Assembly: GCA_037974665.1 (NCBI GenBank) | Contig: CM075770.1 | Location: 65,917,850-65,981,849, forward strand | Length of the DNA: 64,000 nt | Direction: 5' to 3' | Source: Ehretia macrophylla | Lineage: Eukaryota; Streptophyta; Magnoliopsida; Boraginales; Ehretiaceae | Position numbers and translations under genes: made by a program | Part shown: positions 23,008 to 34,338 of the stretch, in pieces | How positions within the stretch are numbered: position 1 is the stretch's first letter | Layout of the letters: the number at the start of each line of letters is the position of its first letter | The notes under the pieces: generated by a model | Database searches by the model: none | Told to the model about the DNA's origin: nothing | The model's input: the letters and a program-made list of their open reading frames with translations, nothing else

Positions 23008-23126
23008 GGGGTGCAACACGAGGACTTCCCAGGGGGTCACCCATTCTAGTACTACTCTCGCCCAAGTACGCTTAACTTCTGAGTTCTGATAGGATCCGGT
23101 GAATCAGTGCTGGTATGATCGCACCT
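23008..23126 (-). rRNA. 5S rRNA: 5S rRNA gene, unit 29
   Basis: Full length; G82A, G60A, C47A, C36T, G25T, A22G, G1A. About 61 bp of downstream spacer is missing, including the long T-run, so termination relies on one TTTT. Confidence 0.94.
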
Positions 23127-23684
23127 GTCATGTTGAGGGCGCAATTCCTTTATCTGTTTATAGTTCACAGTCCCAACCTAGCGAGATGGCCCGTACAATT
23201 GGCTCAATGGGCTTAACGATAACCCATCTGCTTCAACAACACTGCATCCTCGCAAGACGTGATATCGACGCGTTGTAGGCCCCTCTAATGTCCCGTGAGA
23301 AAGGTTGTCATCCTTTTAACAGCTCACGACGTACGATCCGGGATGGAAAAACAGAGCAAAAGAAGAAAAGTGGCCTCAAACTGATTAAAATGTTCGATTT
23401 TGGGTTCCAACAAGGGCACAGCATGGAAGCTAGATGCCCCCATCGTAGAGCTCTCGGAGAGCTTTGCAATGGTATGTTGTGCGCCGCGTAATTCCTTACG
23501 GATCAAAAGTTATGGGCACCGGAGCGACGGAGACCTGGTCACAAGCCCTACGCCCTCGGTTTGCTGGCTCTACCTCCACGTGAAGCGAAGTTTTCTTGCC
23601 CATGGTGCCATGGGATTCGATAATAGAAATGTAGTGGATAAAGTATCTTGGCAACCCTAACCAAAGCAAAAAAAATTGAAAATG

Positions 23685-23803
23685 GGGGTGCAGCATGAGG
23701 ACTTCCGAGGGGGTCACCCATCCTAGTACTACTCTCGCCCAAGCACGCTTAACTTAAGAAATCTGATGGGATCCGGTGCATTAGTGCTGGTATGATCGCA
23801 CCC
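23685..23803 (-). rRNA. 5S rRNA: 5S rRNA gene, unit 30
   Basis: Full length; T111C, G108A, G97C, G48T, C47T, C44T, A43T, A42T. Last gene before LTR insertion 2, which begins 530 bp upstream of its 5' end. Confidence 0.94.
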
Positions 23804-24333
23804 GTCATGTTGAGGGCACAATTCCTTTATGTGCTAACGGTTCATAGTCCCAGCCTAGAGAGATGGCCCATTCAAATGGCCTAATGGACTTAACGACAAC
23901 CCATCAGCTTCAACAACGCAGCATCCTCGCAAGACGTGATATCGATGCATTGTAAGGCCCTCTAATGTCCCGCGAGTAAGGTTGTCGTCCTTTTAATAGC
24001 TCACGACGTACGATCCGAGATGGAAAAATAGAGCAAAAGAAGAAAAGTGGCCCAAAACTGATGAAAACGTTCGATTTTGGGCCCTAAAAATGGGCACAAC
24101 GAGCAAGCTGGTTTGCCCCGTCGAAGAGCTCTCGGAGAGCTTTTCAACGATTTTCTGTGCGCTGCGTAACTCCTTACGGATCAAAAGTTATAGGCACTGG
24201 AACTACGGAGACCTGGTCACAAGCCCTGCGCCATCGGTTTGCGGGCTCGGCTTCTACGTGAAGCGAAGTTGTCTTGCCCATTGTTTCGTGGGATTCGGTA
24301 ATAGAGATTTGGTGGATAAAGTATCTTGGCAAC

Positions 24334-26835
24334 TGTAACGCCCCGATCCCTCACGAGACCGGAGGCTCTAATAACCATGCTATTCTCAACCCAATACCAA
24401 GCCCGGTCACAAAATTTGTCCTAATGGTTAAGTCCGGACCCGACACACGGACAGAGTCTCCCCTGTACCGTGGACATTCTGAAAACCTGTAAACACTCAA
24501 TAAAGCCACAACATAACAAGACATTCATTTATAACTAAAGATCTTAGCTTTAAGGCCATCCGAGCCTTAAGACATACAAACAGTTTAGATACAGACAAGC
24601 ATGCATTCATAACTTAACTTCTTTACAAAACCGCTTATCATGCCACTCTATGATAGCTTTTAAGTATTATTAGAAATTGAAAACAACCAGTCATTCACTC
24701 CCAAGCATGCGAAGAAGCTAATAGCAGAAATATAAGTTATTACATGCCATGGTTCTAAATCTACCACTACAACATCTATCCCTCAATTTGCAAACTATAT
24801 AATATACACATATCACTTAGGTTACAAAATAGAACATAAAGTAAAGAAAACAAGTCCTACTCTCATCAACAAGAACATAGTCCACCTCAGGCAACTAGAC
24901 ACAGCAACTAATGCAACTCCTCCAACTGCGCCACCTGAAACATGTTAGCGAGGTATGAGCAACCACTGTTGCCCAGTGAGGGATAAGGTCCTGGGGCGTG
25001 CAATGCAACAGGTAATACAGTTAAACAACAATAGCAATTAAACAATTCAAGAAACAATGATAGCTTCAATAACCACACATTTAAAAGGATACATTTCACA
25101 TAACCCCTATACACCAATCTTCACTGGTCTTCATTCACAATCCACGACCCACGATCACGATCGCCATAAGCAGGCATAACCCCACTCACTCGAGTGGGTG
25201 TACTCCGGATGTACCCCAAATCCTACGACCCAACATCCCCTGGCAATCTCCGGAACAGGCGAATGAGGGAATAGGGCACGGAGTTTGAATATCCACCGGC
25301 AAGCCCTCTGCCGCCCAGCCGATATTCAACATATCCGCCCCTGACACTATGGTTGCGCAACCACTATGCAATGCACTCAACGATGGCAAGTTAATAGCAA
25401 TAATATAAGCATTAACACATATGAGGATCAACAAAGTAGGTTGACCTCGTTGCAATTAGGATAGAAGCAAATAAGCAGTTTACAAATGAACATATACCAA
25501 ATAAGCATAGAATCATACCAAAAGCTCCAAATCAATTTAAAATCACATATAAACACTCAAGAAGTCCTGACATGGGTTTAGAAGTGTGGGACAACTTAAA
25601 TTGCACCTAAACCCCTTTGTTTTTCGAACTATTTCTCTTCTAAACCAAAGTTAATGATTTCATTTTCAAAGGAAACTCTCCCAACCTTCTAACTAACCCT
25701 CAAGGTACCCTCTCAACCCTCTAACTCATTCAAATGCCCGCGTTTACCCCCGAAAGCCCCAAATTCCCTCTTATGGCTTTAAACTACACATACGTTGTCC
25801 GGGCTTCAAACAAGGGATATCAAGGCATCTATAGCACCTAGGTAGCCTAAGGATACTAGAATTGAAGCCCGAATCCACCCGGATTCGCATTAACCCCAAA
25901 AGCCCCAAGTTAAAGTCGGCTATTTTCCATTTTTAGGCGATTTGAGGGCAATTCAAGTGCACGGGGCTATTAGACTACCTTCATTAGCACCTAAGGCATC
26001 TATTAGGAGTGTTGAATCAAGCTAATACGTGAAATTACATAAAACCCTAGAAAAACGTCACTATTCACCTCATAAATTCAAATGACGATTCCAACCGTTT
26101 AAAATGCGAACTAATAGCTCAAATGTGTTCTCTAGCACTTATATACAAGGTATAATAGCATAGATAAGCTTTGCAATAGCATTTGATAACATTTTCAACA
26201 AATCAAGAAAAATGTAACATTTTAGATATGCATAAAAAGTCATGAAAACCCTCACCAATTGCGCGTAGGAACTCTCGGGAGGCTAGCAAACACCCTAAAC
26301 TACTTGCTCCTAGCTTGGCTTGGCTTGGCTTGAAGATTTGATGAGCAAAATCCTCTCATTCTCCTCCTACACTATTCTCGGATTTGCTACAGTAATTCCT
26401 GCATCTTCTCTTTTTTTTTTTGTGTTTTGTTATGTTATGAGCTAGGTGGTGTTTTATGAGCATATATATTAAATGGGATCAAGTTAGGTGCTTAGTGGTC
26501 CACTAAAATGAATGTTGATAACCTTAAAACGAGCCTAAGGTGAAGAATATATGCTAGCTAATTAAATTACTAAGTTATGTTACGTAACACTATTCATTGA
26601 ACCATTAAAACATTTTCTAAACGAGTGCTCCTATCGCTCCTAGCTCAATTGCACATTTTTCCCATTCCTTTAACAATTAATATGATTTAATAAAAATGCT
26701 AATTCACTAATATAATGCAGTTTAAAAATGGAATGAATAGTGACCAAGAAAGACAACAGGTAAAGCACATAATTTAATGCGCAATTAATGGATGCCACAT
26801 TTAAAAATGTGTACGGTAGAATCTCGGGCGTCACA
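24334..26835 (-). mobile_element. LTR insertion 2, probable solo LTR (Ty3/gypsy-like)
   Basis: A 2502-bp block with plus-strand ends TGTAACGCCCCGATCC and CGGGCGTCACA, flanked by a perfect 5-bp duplication GCAAC (24329-24333 and 26836-26840). The shared block reads on the minus strand (25082-25316), so the element points the same way as the 5S genes. It sits about 30 bp beyond the 3' end of unit 31, beside that gene's terminator. A short TTGGC repeat is at about 26,315-26,330. No open frame of retroelement type and no second LTR is visible, so a solo LTR is inferred. The intact duplication suggests it may be the youngest of the three. Confidence 0.78.
25082..25316 (-). other. Block shared by the three LTRs (LTR 2)
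   Basis: On the minus strand: GGGCGGCAGAGGGCTT (25316 down to 25301), TCCGGAGTACACCCA (25209 to 25195) and TGTATCCTTTTA (25093 to 25082). Order and spacing match 5535-5747, proving relatedness and opposite orientation. Confidence 0.7.
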
Positions 26836-26869
26836 GCAACCCTAACGGAAGCAACAAAAATTGAAAAGG

Positions 26870-26988
26870 GGGGTTCAACACGAGGACTGCCCAGGGGGTC
26901 ACCCATCCTAGTAAAACTCTCACCCAAGCACGCATAACTTCGTAGTTCTGATGGGATCCGGTGCATTCGTGCTTGTATGATCACACCC
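26870..26988 (-). rRNA. 5S rRNA: 5S rRNA gene, unit 31
   Basis: Full length; C114A, A100C, G75T, A74T, C67T, A55T, C46A, T21G, C15A, C6T. LTR insertion 2 lies about 30 bp beyond its 3' end in the same orientation. Confidence 0.93.
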
Positions 26989-27546
26989 GTCATGTTGAGG
27001 GCACAATTCTATTATGTGATAAGAGTTCACAGTCCCAGCCTAGATAGATAGCCTATTCAAAAGGCGTAATGGGCTTAATGACAACCCATCTGCTTCAACA
27101 ATGAAGCATCCTCGCAAGACGTGATATCGACGCGTTGTAGGGCCCTCCAATGTCCCGCGATTAAGGTTGTCGTCCTTTTAAAAACTTACGACTTACGATT
27201 CGGGATGGAAAAACAGAGCAAAAGAGGAAAAGTGGCCTGAAACTGATGAAAACGTTTGATTTTGGGCACCAAAAAGGGCATAGCAAGCAAGCTAGATGCT
27301 CCCGTCGTAGAGCTCTCAGAGGGCTTTCCAACGGTATGCTGTGCGCCGCGTAACTCCTTACGGATCAAAAGTTATGGGCACCTGAGTGAGGGAGACCTGG
27401 TCACAAGCCCTACGCCCTCGGTTTGCTGGCCCAGCCACTACGTGAAGCGAAGTTATCTTGCCCAAGGTTCCATGGGATTCGATAATAGAAATGTGGTGGA
27501 TAAAGTATCTTGGCAACCCTAACAGGAGCAAAAAAAATTGAAAAAA

Positions 27547-27665
27547 GGGATGCAACATGAGGACTTCCCAGGGGGTCACCCACCCTAGAACTACTCTCGT
27601 CCAAGCACACTTAACTTCGGAAATCTTATGGGATCCGGTGCATTAGTGCTGGTATGATTGCACCC
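27547..27665 (-). rRNA. 5S rRNA: 5S rRNA gene, unit 32
   Basis: Full length; C116T, G108A, A83G, A77T, G66A, C57T, C44T, A43T, A42T, C39A, G7A. Carries the nt 42-44 TTT variant. Confidence 0.93.
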
Positions 27666-28223
27666 GTCATGTTGAGGGCACAATTCCTTTATGTGTTAAC
27701 GGTTCATAGTCCCAGTCTAGTGAGATAGCCCATTCAAAAGGCCCAATGGGCTTAATGACAACCCATCATCTTCAACAACGTAGCATCCTCGCAAGACATG
27801 ATATCGACGCGTTGTAGGGCCCTCTAATGTCCCGCGAGTAAGGTTGTCGTCCTTTTAAGAGCTTACGACGTATGATCCGGGATGAAAAAACATAGCAGAA
27901 GAAGAAAAGTGGCCTGAAACGGATGAAAACGTTCGATTTTGGGCTCCAAAAAGCGCAAAGCAGGCAAGCTGGCTGCCCCCATCGTAGATCACCCGGAGAG
28001 CTTCGTAACGGTTTCCTGTGCGCTGCGTAACTCCTTATGGATCAAAAGTTATAGGCACCGAAACAAGGGAGACCAGGTCACAAGCCCTATGTCCTCGGTT
28101 TGTTGGCCCGGCTTCCACGTGAAGTGAAGTTATCTTGCCCAAGGTGCCGTGGAATTTGATAATAGAAATGTGGTGGACAAAGTATCTTGGCAACCCTAAC
28201 CAGAGCAAACAAATTTGAAAAGG

Positions 28224-28342
28224 GGCGTGCAACACAAGGACTTCCCAGGGGGTCACCCATCCTAGTACTACTCTCGCCCAAGCACGTTTAACTTCGGAGT
28301 TCTGATGGGATCCGATGAATTAGTGCTGGTATGATCGTACGA
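28224..28342 (-). rRNA. 5S rRNA: 5S rRNA gene, unit 33
   Basis: Full length; C117G, C107T, G56A, C28T, G25T, G5A, G2C, G1T. The terminal stem is weakened at both ends. Confidence 0.94.
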
Positions 28343-28899
28343 GTCATGTTGAGGGCACAATTCCTTTATGTGTTAACGGTTCATAGTCCCAGCCTAGAGA
28401 GATGGCCCATTCAAAAGGCCAAATGGGCTTAACGACAACCCATCTGCTTCAACAATGCAGCATCCTCGCAAGACGTGATATCGACGCATTGTAGGGTCCT
28501 CTAATGTCTTGCGAGTAAGGTTGTCGTCCTTTTAACAGCTCACGATGTACGATCCGGTACGAAAAAACATAGGAAAAGAAGAAAAGTGGCCCGAAACTGA
28601 TGAAAATGTTCAATTTTGGGCTCCAACAAGGGCACAGCGACCAAGCTGTCTACACCTATCGTAGAACTCTCAGAGAGCTTTGCAACGGTATGATGTGAGC
28701 AGCGTAACTCTTTACGGATCAAAAGTTATGGGCACCGGAGCAACGGAGACCTGGTCACAAGCCCTACGCCTTCGGTTTGCCGGCCCAGCCTCCACATGAA
28801 GCGAAGTTGTCTTGCACAAGGTGCTGTGGGATTCGATAATAGAAATGTGGTGGATAAAGTATCTTGGCAACCCTAACCGGAGCAAAAAAAATGAAAAGT

Positions 28900-29018
28900 G
28901 GGGTATAACACGAAGAATTCCCACGGGGTCACCCATCCTAGTACTGCTCTCGCCCAAGCACGCTTAACTTCGGAGTTCTGATGGGATCCAGTGTATTAGT
29001 GCTGGTGTGATTGCAACT
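28900..29018 (-). rRNA. 5S rRNA: 5S rRNA gene, unit 34
   Basis: Full length with about 12 changes: C114T, G113A, C105T, G102T, C95G, T73C, C29T, G25A, T12C, G7A, G3T, G1A. Box A is consensus, but the RNA would fold poorly. Confidence 0.93.
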
Positions 29019-29571
29019 GTCATGTTGAGGGCACAATTCCTTTATGTGTTAACGGTTCACAGTCCCAGCCTAGAGAGATGGCCCATTGCCCAATGGGCTT
29101 AACGACAAGCCATCCGCTTCAACAACGCTGCATCCTCGCAAGACGTGATATCAATGCGTTGTAAGGCCCTCTAATGTCCTGTGAGTAAGGTTGTCGTCCT
29201 TTTAACTGGTCACGACGTACGATCCGGGACGGAAAAATAAAGCAAAAGAAGAAAAGTGGCCCGAAACTGATAAAAAAGTTTGATTTAGGGCTCCAACAAT
29301 GGGCACAACGAGCAAGCTGGTTGCCCCCGTCGTAGAGCTCTCGGAGAGCTTTGCAACGGTATGCTGTGTGCCGCGTAACTCCTTACGGATCACAAGTTAT
29401 GGGCACCGGAGCGACGGAGACTTGGTCACAAGCCACACGCCATCGGTTTGCGGGCCCAGCCTCCATGTGAAGCGAAGTTGTCTTGCCCAAGGTGCCATGG
29501 GATTCAATAATAAGAATGTGGAGGATAAAGTATCTTGGCAACCCCAACCGGAGAAACAAAAATTGAAAAGG

Positions 29572-29690
29572 GGTGTGCAACACGAGGACTTCCTAGGGGG
29601 TCACCCATCTTAGTACTACTCTCGCCCAAGCACGCTTAACTTCGGAGTTCTGGTGGGATCCAGTGCATTAGTGCTGTAATGATCGCACCC
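29572..29690 (-). rRNA. 5S rRNA: 5S rRNA gene, unit 35
   Basis: Full length; C117A, G97A, G81A, T38C, C29T, C14A, A13T. Box A and intermediate element consensus. Confidence 0.95.
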
Positions 29691-30248
29691 GTCTTGTTGA
29701 GGGCACAATTCCTTTATGTGTTAACGGTTCCCAGTCCCAGCCTCGAAAGATGGCCCATTCAAAAGGCCCAATGGGCTTAACGACAACCCATCTGCTTCAA
29801 CAACGTAGCATCCTCGCAAGACGTGACATCGACGCGTTGTAGGGCCCTCTAATGTCCCGCGAGTAAGGTTTTCATACTTTTAATAGCTCACGTCGTATGA
29901 TCCGGGACTGAAAAATTGAGCAAAAGAAGAAAAGTGGCACGAAAATGATGAAAACATTTGATTTTGGGCTCCAAAAAGCGCAAAGCGAGCAAGTTGGCTG
30001 CCCTCGTCGTAGAGCTCTCAGAGTGCTTTGCAACGGTATGTTGTGTGCCGCGAAACTCCTTACAGATCAAAAGTTATGGGCACCAGAGCGACGGTGACCT
30101 GGTCACAAGCCCTACGCCCTCGGTTTGCCGGCCCAGCTTCCTCAGGAAGCGAAGTTGTCTTGCCCAAGGTGCAGTGGGATTCGATAATAGAAATGTGGTG
30201 GATAAAGTATCCTGGGAACTCTAACCGGAGCAAAAAAAATTGAAAAGG

Positions 30249-30367
30249 GGGGTGCAACACGAGCACTTCCCAGGGGGTCACCCCTCCTAGTACTACTCTC
30301 GCCCAAGCACGCTTAACATCGGAGTTCTGATGGGATCCGGTGCCTGAGTGCTGGTATGATGGCACCC
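30249..30367 (-). rRNA. 5S rRNA: 5S rRNA gene, unit 36
   Basis: Full length; C104G, T84G (box C), A50T (box A), T24G, A22C, G7C. Mostly transversions, unlike most other copies. Confidence 0.94.
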
Positions 30368-30924
30368 GTCATGTTGAGGGCACAATTCCTTCATGTGTTA
30401 ACGGTTCATAGTCCCAGCATAGAGAGATGGCCCATTCAAAAGCCCAATGGGCTTAACGACAACCCATCTGCTTCAACAACGCAGCATCCTCGCAAGACGT
30501 GATATCGACGCGTTTTAGGGCCCTCTAATATCCCGCGAGTAAGGTTGTCATCCTTTTAACAACTCACGACTTACCATCCGGGACCCAAAAACAGAGCAAA
30601 AGAAGAAAAGTGGCCCAAAACTGATGAAAACGTTCGATATTAGGCTCCAAAAAGGGCACAGCAAGTAAGCTGGCTACCCCCGTCGTAGGGCTCTCGGAGA
30701 GCTTCGCAATGGTATGCTGTGCGCCGCGTAACTCTTTACGGATCAAAAGTTATGCGCATTGGAGCGACGGAGACCTGGTCACAAGCCCTACGCCCTCGGT
30801 TTGCCGGCCCAACCTCCACGTGAAGAGAAGTTGTCTTGCCCAAGGTGCCATGGGATTCGATAATAGAAATGTGGTGGATAAAGTATCTTGACAACCCTAA
30901 CCGGAGCATTAAAAATTGAAAAGG

Positions 30925-31043
30925 GGGGTACAACACGAGGACTTCCCAAGGGGTTACCCATCCTAGTACTACTCTCGCCCAAGCACGCTTAACTTCTGAG
31001 TTCTGATGGGATCCGGTGCATTAGTGCTGGTATGATCGCACCC
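30925..31043 (-). rRNA. 5S rRNA: 5S rRNA gene, unit 37
   Basis: Full length and close to consensus: C114T, C95T, G89A, C47A. Confidence 0.95.
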
Positions 31044-31603
31044 GTCATGTTGAGGGCACAATTCCTTTATGTGTTAACGGTTCACAGTCCCAGCCTAGAG
31101 AGATGGCCCATTCAAAAGGCCCAATGGGCTTAACGACAACCCATCTGCTTCAACAACGCAGCATCCTCACAAGACGTGATATCGACGCATTGTAGGGCCC
31201 TCTAATGTCCAGCGAGTAAGGTTGTCATCCTTTTAACAGATTACGACGTATGATCCGGGATGAAAAAATAGAGCAAATGAAGAAAAGTTGCCCAAAACTG
31301 ACGAAAACATTAGATTTTAGTCTCCAAAAATGGGCATAGCGAGCAAGCTGGATGCCCCCGTAGTAGAGCTCTTGGAGAGCTTTGCAACGGTATGTTGTGC
31401 GCCGCAAAACTCCTTACGAATCAAAAGTTATGGGCACCGGAGCGACGGAGACCTGGTCACAAGCTCTACGCGCTCGGTTTTGCCGGCCCAGCCTCCACGT
31501 GAAGCGAAATTGTTTGGCCCAAGGTGCCGTGGGATTCGATAATAGAAATGTGGTGGATAAAGTATCTTGGCAACCCTAACCGGAGCAAAAAAAAATGAAA
31601 AGG

Positions 31604-31722
31604 GTGGTTCAACACGATGACTTCCCAAGGGGTCACCTATCCTAGTACTACTCTTGCCCAAGCACGCTTAACTTTGGAGTTCTGATGGGATCCGGTGCAT
31701 TAGTGATGGTATGATCGCACCC
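31604..31722 (-). rRNA. 5S rRNA: 5S rRNA gene, unit 38
   Basis: Full length; C118A, C114A, C105A, C95T, G85A, G68A, G48A, G17T. Confidence 0.94.
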
Positions 31723-32279
31723 GTCATGTTTAGGGCACAATTCATTTTTGTGTTAACGGTTCACAGTCCCAGCCTAGAGAGATGGCCCATTCTGAAGGCC
31801 CAATGGGCTTAACGACAACCCATCTGCTTCAACAACGCAGCATCCTCGCAAGACCTAATATCGACAGGTTGTAGGGCCCTCTAATGTCCCGCGAGTAAGG
31901 TTGTCATCCTTTTAACAGCTCACGACGTACAATCCGGGACGAAAAAATAGAGCAAAAATAGAAAATTGGTCCGAAACTGATGAAAACGTCGATTTTGGGC
32001 TCCCAAAGCGGGCATAGCCATCAAGCTGCTGCCTCCATCGTAGAGCTCTCGGAGAGATTTGCAACGGTATGCTGTGAGCTGCGTAACTTCTTACGAATCA
32101 AAAGTTATGGGCACCGGAGCGACAAAGACCTGGTCATAAGCCCTACGCCCTCGGTTTGCTATCCCAGCCTCCACATGAAGCGAAGTTGTCTTGCCCAAGG
32201 TACCGTGGGATTTGATAATAGAAATGTGGTGGATAAAGTATCTTGGCAATCCTAACCGGAGCAAAAAAAATTGAAAAGG

Positions 32280-32386
32280 GTGGTGCAACACGAGGACATC
32301 CCAAGGGGTCATCCATCCTAGTACTACTTTCGCCCAAGCACGCTTAACTTCGGAGTTCTGATGGGATCCGGTTCATTATCGCACCT
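32280..32386 (-). pseudogene. 5S rRNA: 5S rRNA pseudogene, unit 39 (12-nt deletion)
   Basis: 107 nt: nt 9-20 are deleted, removing loop A and the start of helix II. Other changes: C118A, A101T, C95T, G87A, G70A, C26A, G1A. The internal promoter is largely intact, so it might be transcribed but could not fold normally. LTR insertion 3 lies 180 bp upstream. Confidence 0.9.
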
Positions 32387-34020
32387 GTCATGTTGAGGGC
32401 ACAATTCCTGTATGTGTTAACGGTTCACAGTCCCAGCCTAGAGAGATGGCCCATTCAGAAGGCCCAAGGGGCTTAACGACAACCCATCCGCTTCAACAAC
32501 GAAGCATCCTTGCAGGACGTGATATCGACGCGTTGTAAGGCCCTCTAATGTCCCGCGAGTAAAGTTGTCATTGTGAAACCCCACTTTTCTATCTTATCTC
32601 GTTTTGCGTGCTTTATCTCGTTTTACGTGAATTAACCTGTTTATGTGCTATGTGACTTAGAATGTGGTAATTTTAGTATCAATACTCCTAGAACATGCTA
32701 AATGTGCATTCATGAAATTTTCATAAAAAACGGAGTCAGGAATTTTATCGTAGATTTTCAGTGAAAAGTATTTTCGAAACACGTCCGCTAAAATTTTGAA
32801 ACTGGTCTTTTTAACCCTTCTAGACCTAGTCCACGGACTTTAATAGACCTGTGTTTGATTAAAACATTTATAAAATCGGCTTAAGAATTTATTAGGGTTT
32901 TTACACCGACTTTTGCGAAAATCGAGTTTTAAGCCGACTCAGGTGAAATTGTTCGATTGTAAAACTTCTTGTCACCTAAAAATAACCTACTTGAGCTATC
33001 TTGGGTGTTGAATAATTGTTTTGAACTTTGGTGATCAATAAAATGCATTTAAAGTCAAGAAAACACTAAAAATACTAAGTTAATTCAACTTTGACTTTCA
33101 TTAAATGTTGACTTTCATGCATATATCACCAATACACACAAGCAAAGCACAAAAACACCTTCATTTGCACACGCATTACTGAGAGGAAGAAGGGAGAAAA
33201 TAGAAAAGAGTTTTCAAGGTTTTCAAAGCAATTTTTCAAAGAAAAACCTAGTTTTTGTCCGTAGAACTTCGTGCCGAGTTGGATTCCGCCTGTTGGGCAC
33301 GCATTCCTGGGCTTTTATCGCATCAAAGGTGAGAGAAAAATTCTGGATCTCAAAACTCATTTTTATGTTTTTTATCATAACTGCATTTTGAACTGTTAGA
33401 ATGCTAATCTAATATTAGATTATTGCTCCATGCATGCTAGGAATCGTTTATGTGTATTACAATGAGATTTGGGCCATTGTAGCGAAATTATTTATTTTCG
33501 GGTATTTAAAGTTGATAGAATGGCTTTTTTGAGGATTATTTTGAGTTGTTGTGGTTGGAATCGATTGCTGTCAATTTTTTAAAATTTGTTAATTATGTGG
33601 TAACCCCGTTATAATGCCGAATTTTCGATTACAATGTTTGGGTGAAAATCTAGAAATTTCAGCCTAGGTGCCTTGAGGTTTTAGGGTTGTTGGGCTTGAT
33701 TTTGAGGTGTCTTGATTGGTTTCCGAGAGGGCTAATGTAGTTGATCGAGTGGGTGAGTGTTTGAAACTAATTTGGGGTTGTTTGGATTAGTAGAATGTAA
33801 GATATGATTATTTGAAGTTTAGGTTATCTTTCTTTAAATTATTGAATTGAGCCTTAGTTGATCAGGTGTGGTTTGAGTGATTGAATGGTGAGTTGTTGAT
33901 GGGTAAACTAGGGTTTGATTGTGTGTTTAATGCATGTCCGGTTGGATGGCCTACTTTGTCATCTAACTTAGTTATTTATAGTTAAATTGATTATTGATGT
34001 TATTATGATGATAATATGTT

Positions 34021-34060
34021 TATTGATGATGATTGATGATTATTGATTGATGATTGATGC
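34021..34060 (+). repeat. TGATT/GATGATT simple tract in LTR 3
   Basis: Imperfect short tandem repeats of TGATT and GATGATT, flanked by similar weaker repeats on both sides (about 33,985-34,110). Likely replication slippage. Confidence 0.6.
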
Positions 34061-34152
34061 CGGGAGGTAGGCAGTTTTGCTAGACTATCCTCCTGTGAAT
34101 GATTGATGTTTATTATTATTGTTGAGTCTTTGGTATGTGTGTGCCACCTCTC

Positions 34153-34338
34153 GGGCAGCATCGGGCTGTCGGGTTGATAACGGTATGACTACTAGAGACT
34201 GCCTCCAGCTCGCATGACGGAGGTGTCCTGGAGGGAGAGGTTATTGAGGTACCTCGAGTGCGTGAGTTTATGGGAGTCACAAGAAGGCTGTTATGGTCGT
34301 AATGGTGATTGGAGCTACACCAACTAGTGTATCCTTTA
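34153..34338 (+). other. Block shared by the three LTRs (LTR 3)
   Basis: Starts GGGCAGCATCGGGCT (34153-34167) and ends TGTATCCTTTA (34328-34338). It is shorter and more diverged than in LTRs 1 and 2 and lacks a clear TCCGGAGTACACC. Confidence 0.55.

Larger units (their letters stand above)
6615..24333 (-). repeat. 5S rDNA tandem array, block II (units 5-30)
   Basis: Twenty-six 5S units, period 676-680 bp except for unit 26 (665 bp; 12 bp lost downstream of the gene) and unit 29 (616 bp; about 61 bp lost downstream). Spacers have the same order of elements as block I. Units share private variants at a 12-unit offset (units 8-9 with 20-21, unit 14 with 26) and a 17-unit offset (unit 11 with 28), showing past duplication of multi-unit segments followed by mixing. 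The right end is the target-site duplication GCAAC of LTR insertion 2. Confidence 0.97.
26836..32571 (-). repeat. 5S rDNA tandem array, block III (units 31-39)
   Basis: Nine 5S units between two LTR insertions, period 672-681 bp. The left edge lies only about 30 bp beyond the 3' end of unit 31; the remainder of that spacer is at 23804-24333. The right edge lies 180 bp upstream of the 5' end of unit 39, which itself carries a 12-nt internal deletion. Spacer between units 34 and 35 lacks about 6 bp in the GCCCATT palindrome. No non-5S gene is seen. Confidence 0.97.

Noticed and set aside
24334..26835. Full-length retrotransposon instead of a solo LTR
   Set aside because: No repeated terminal sequence of LTR length, no primer-binding site, polypurine tract or pol motifs could be seen; the TSD flanks a single LTR-like block.
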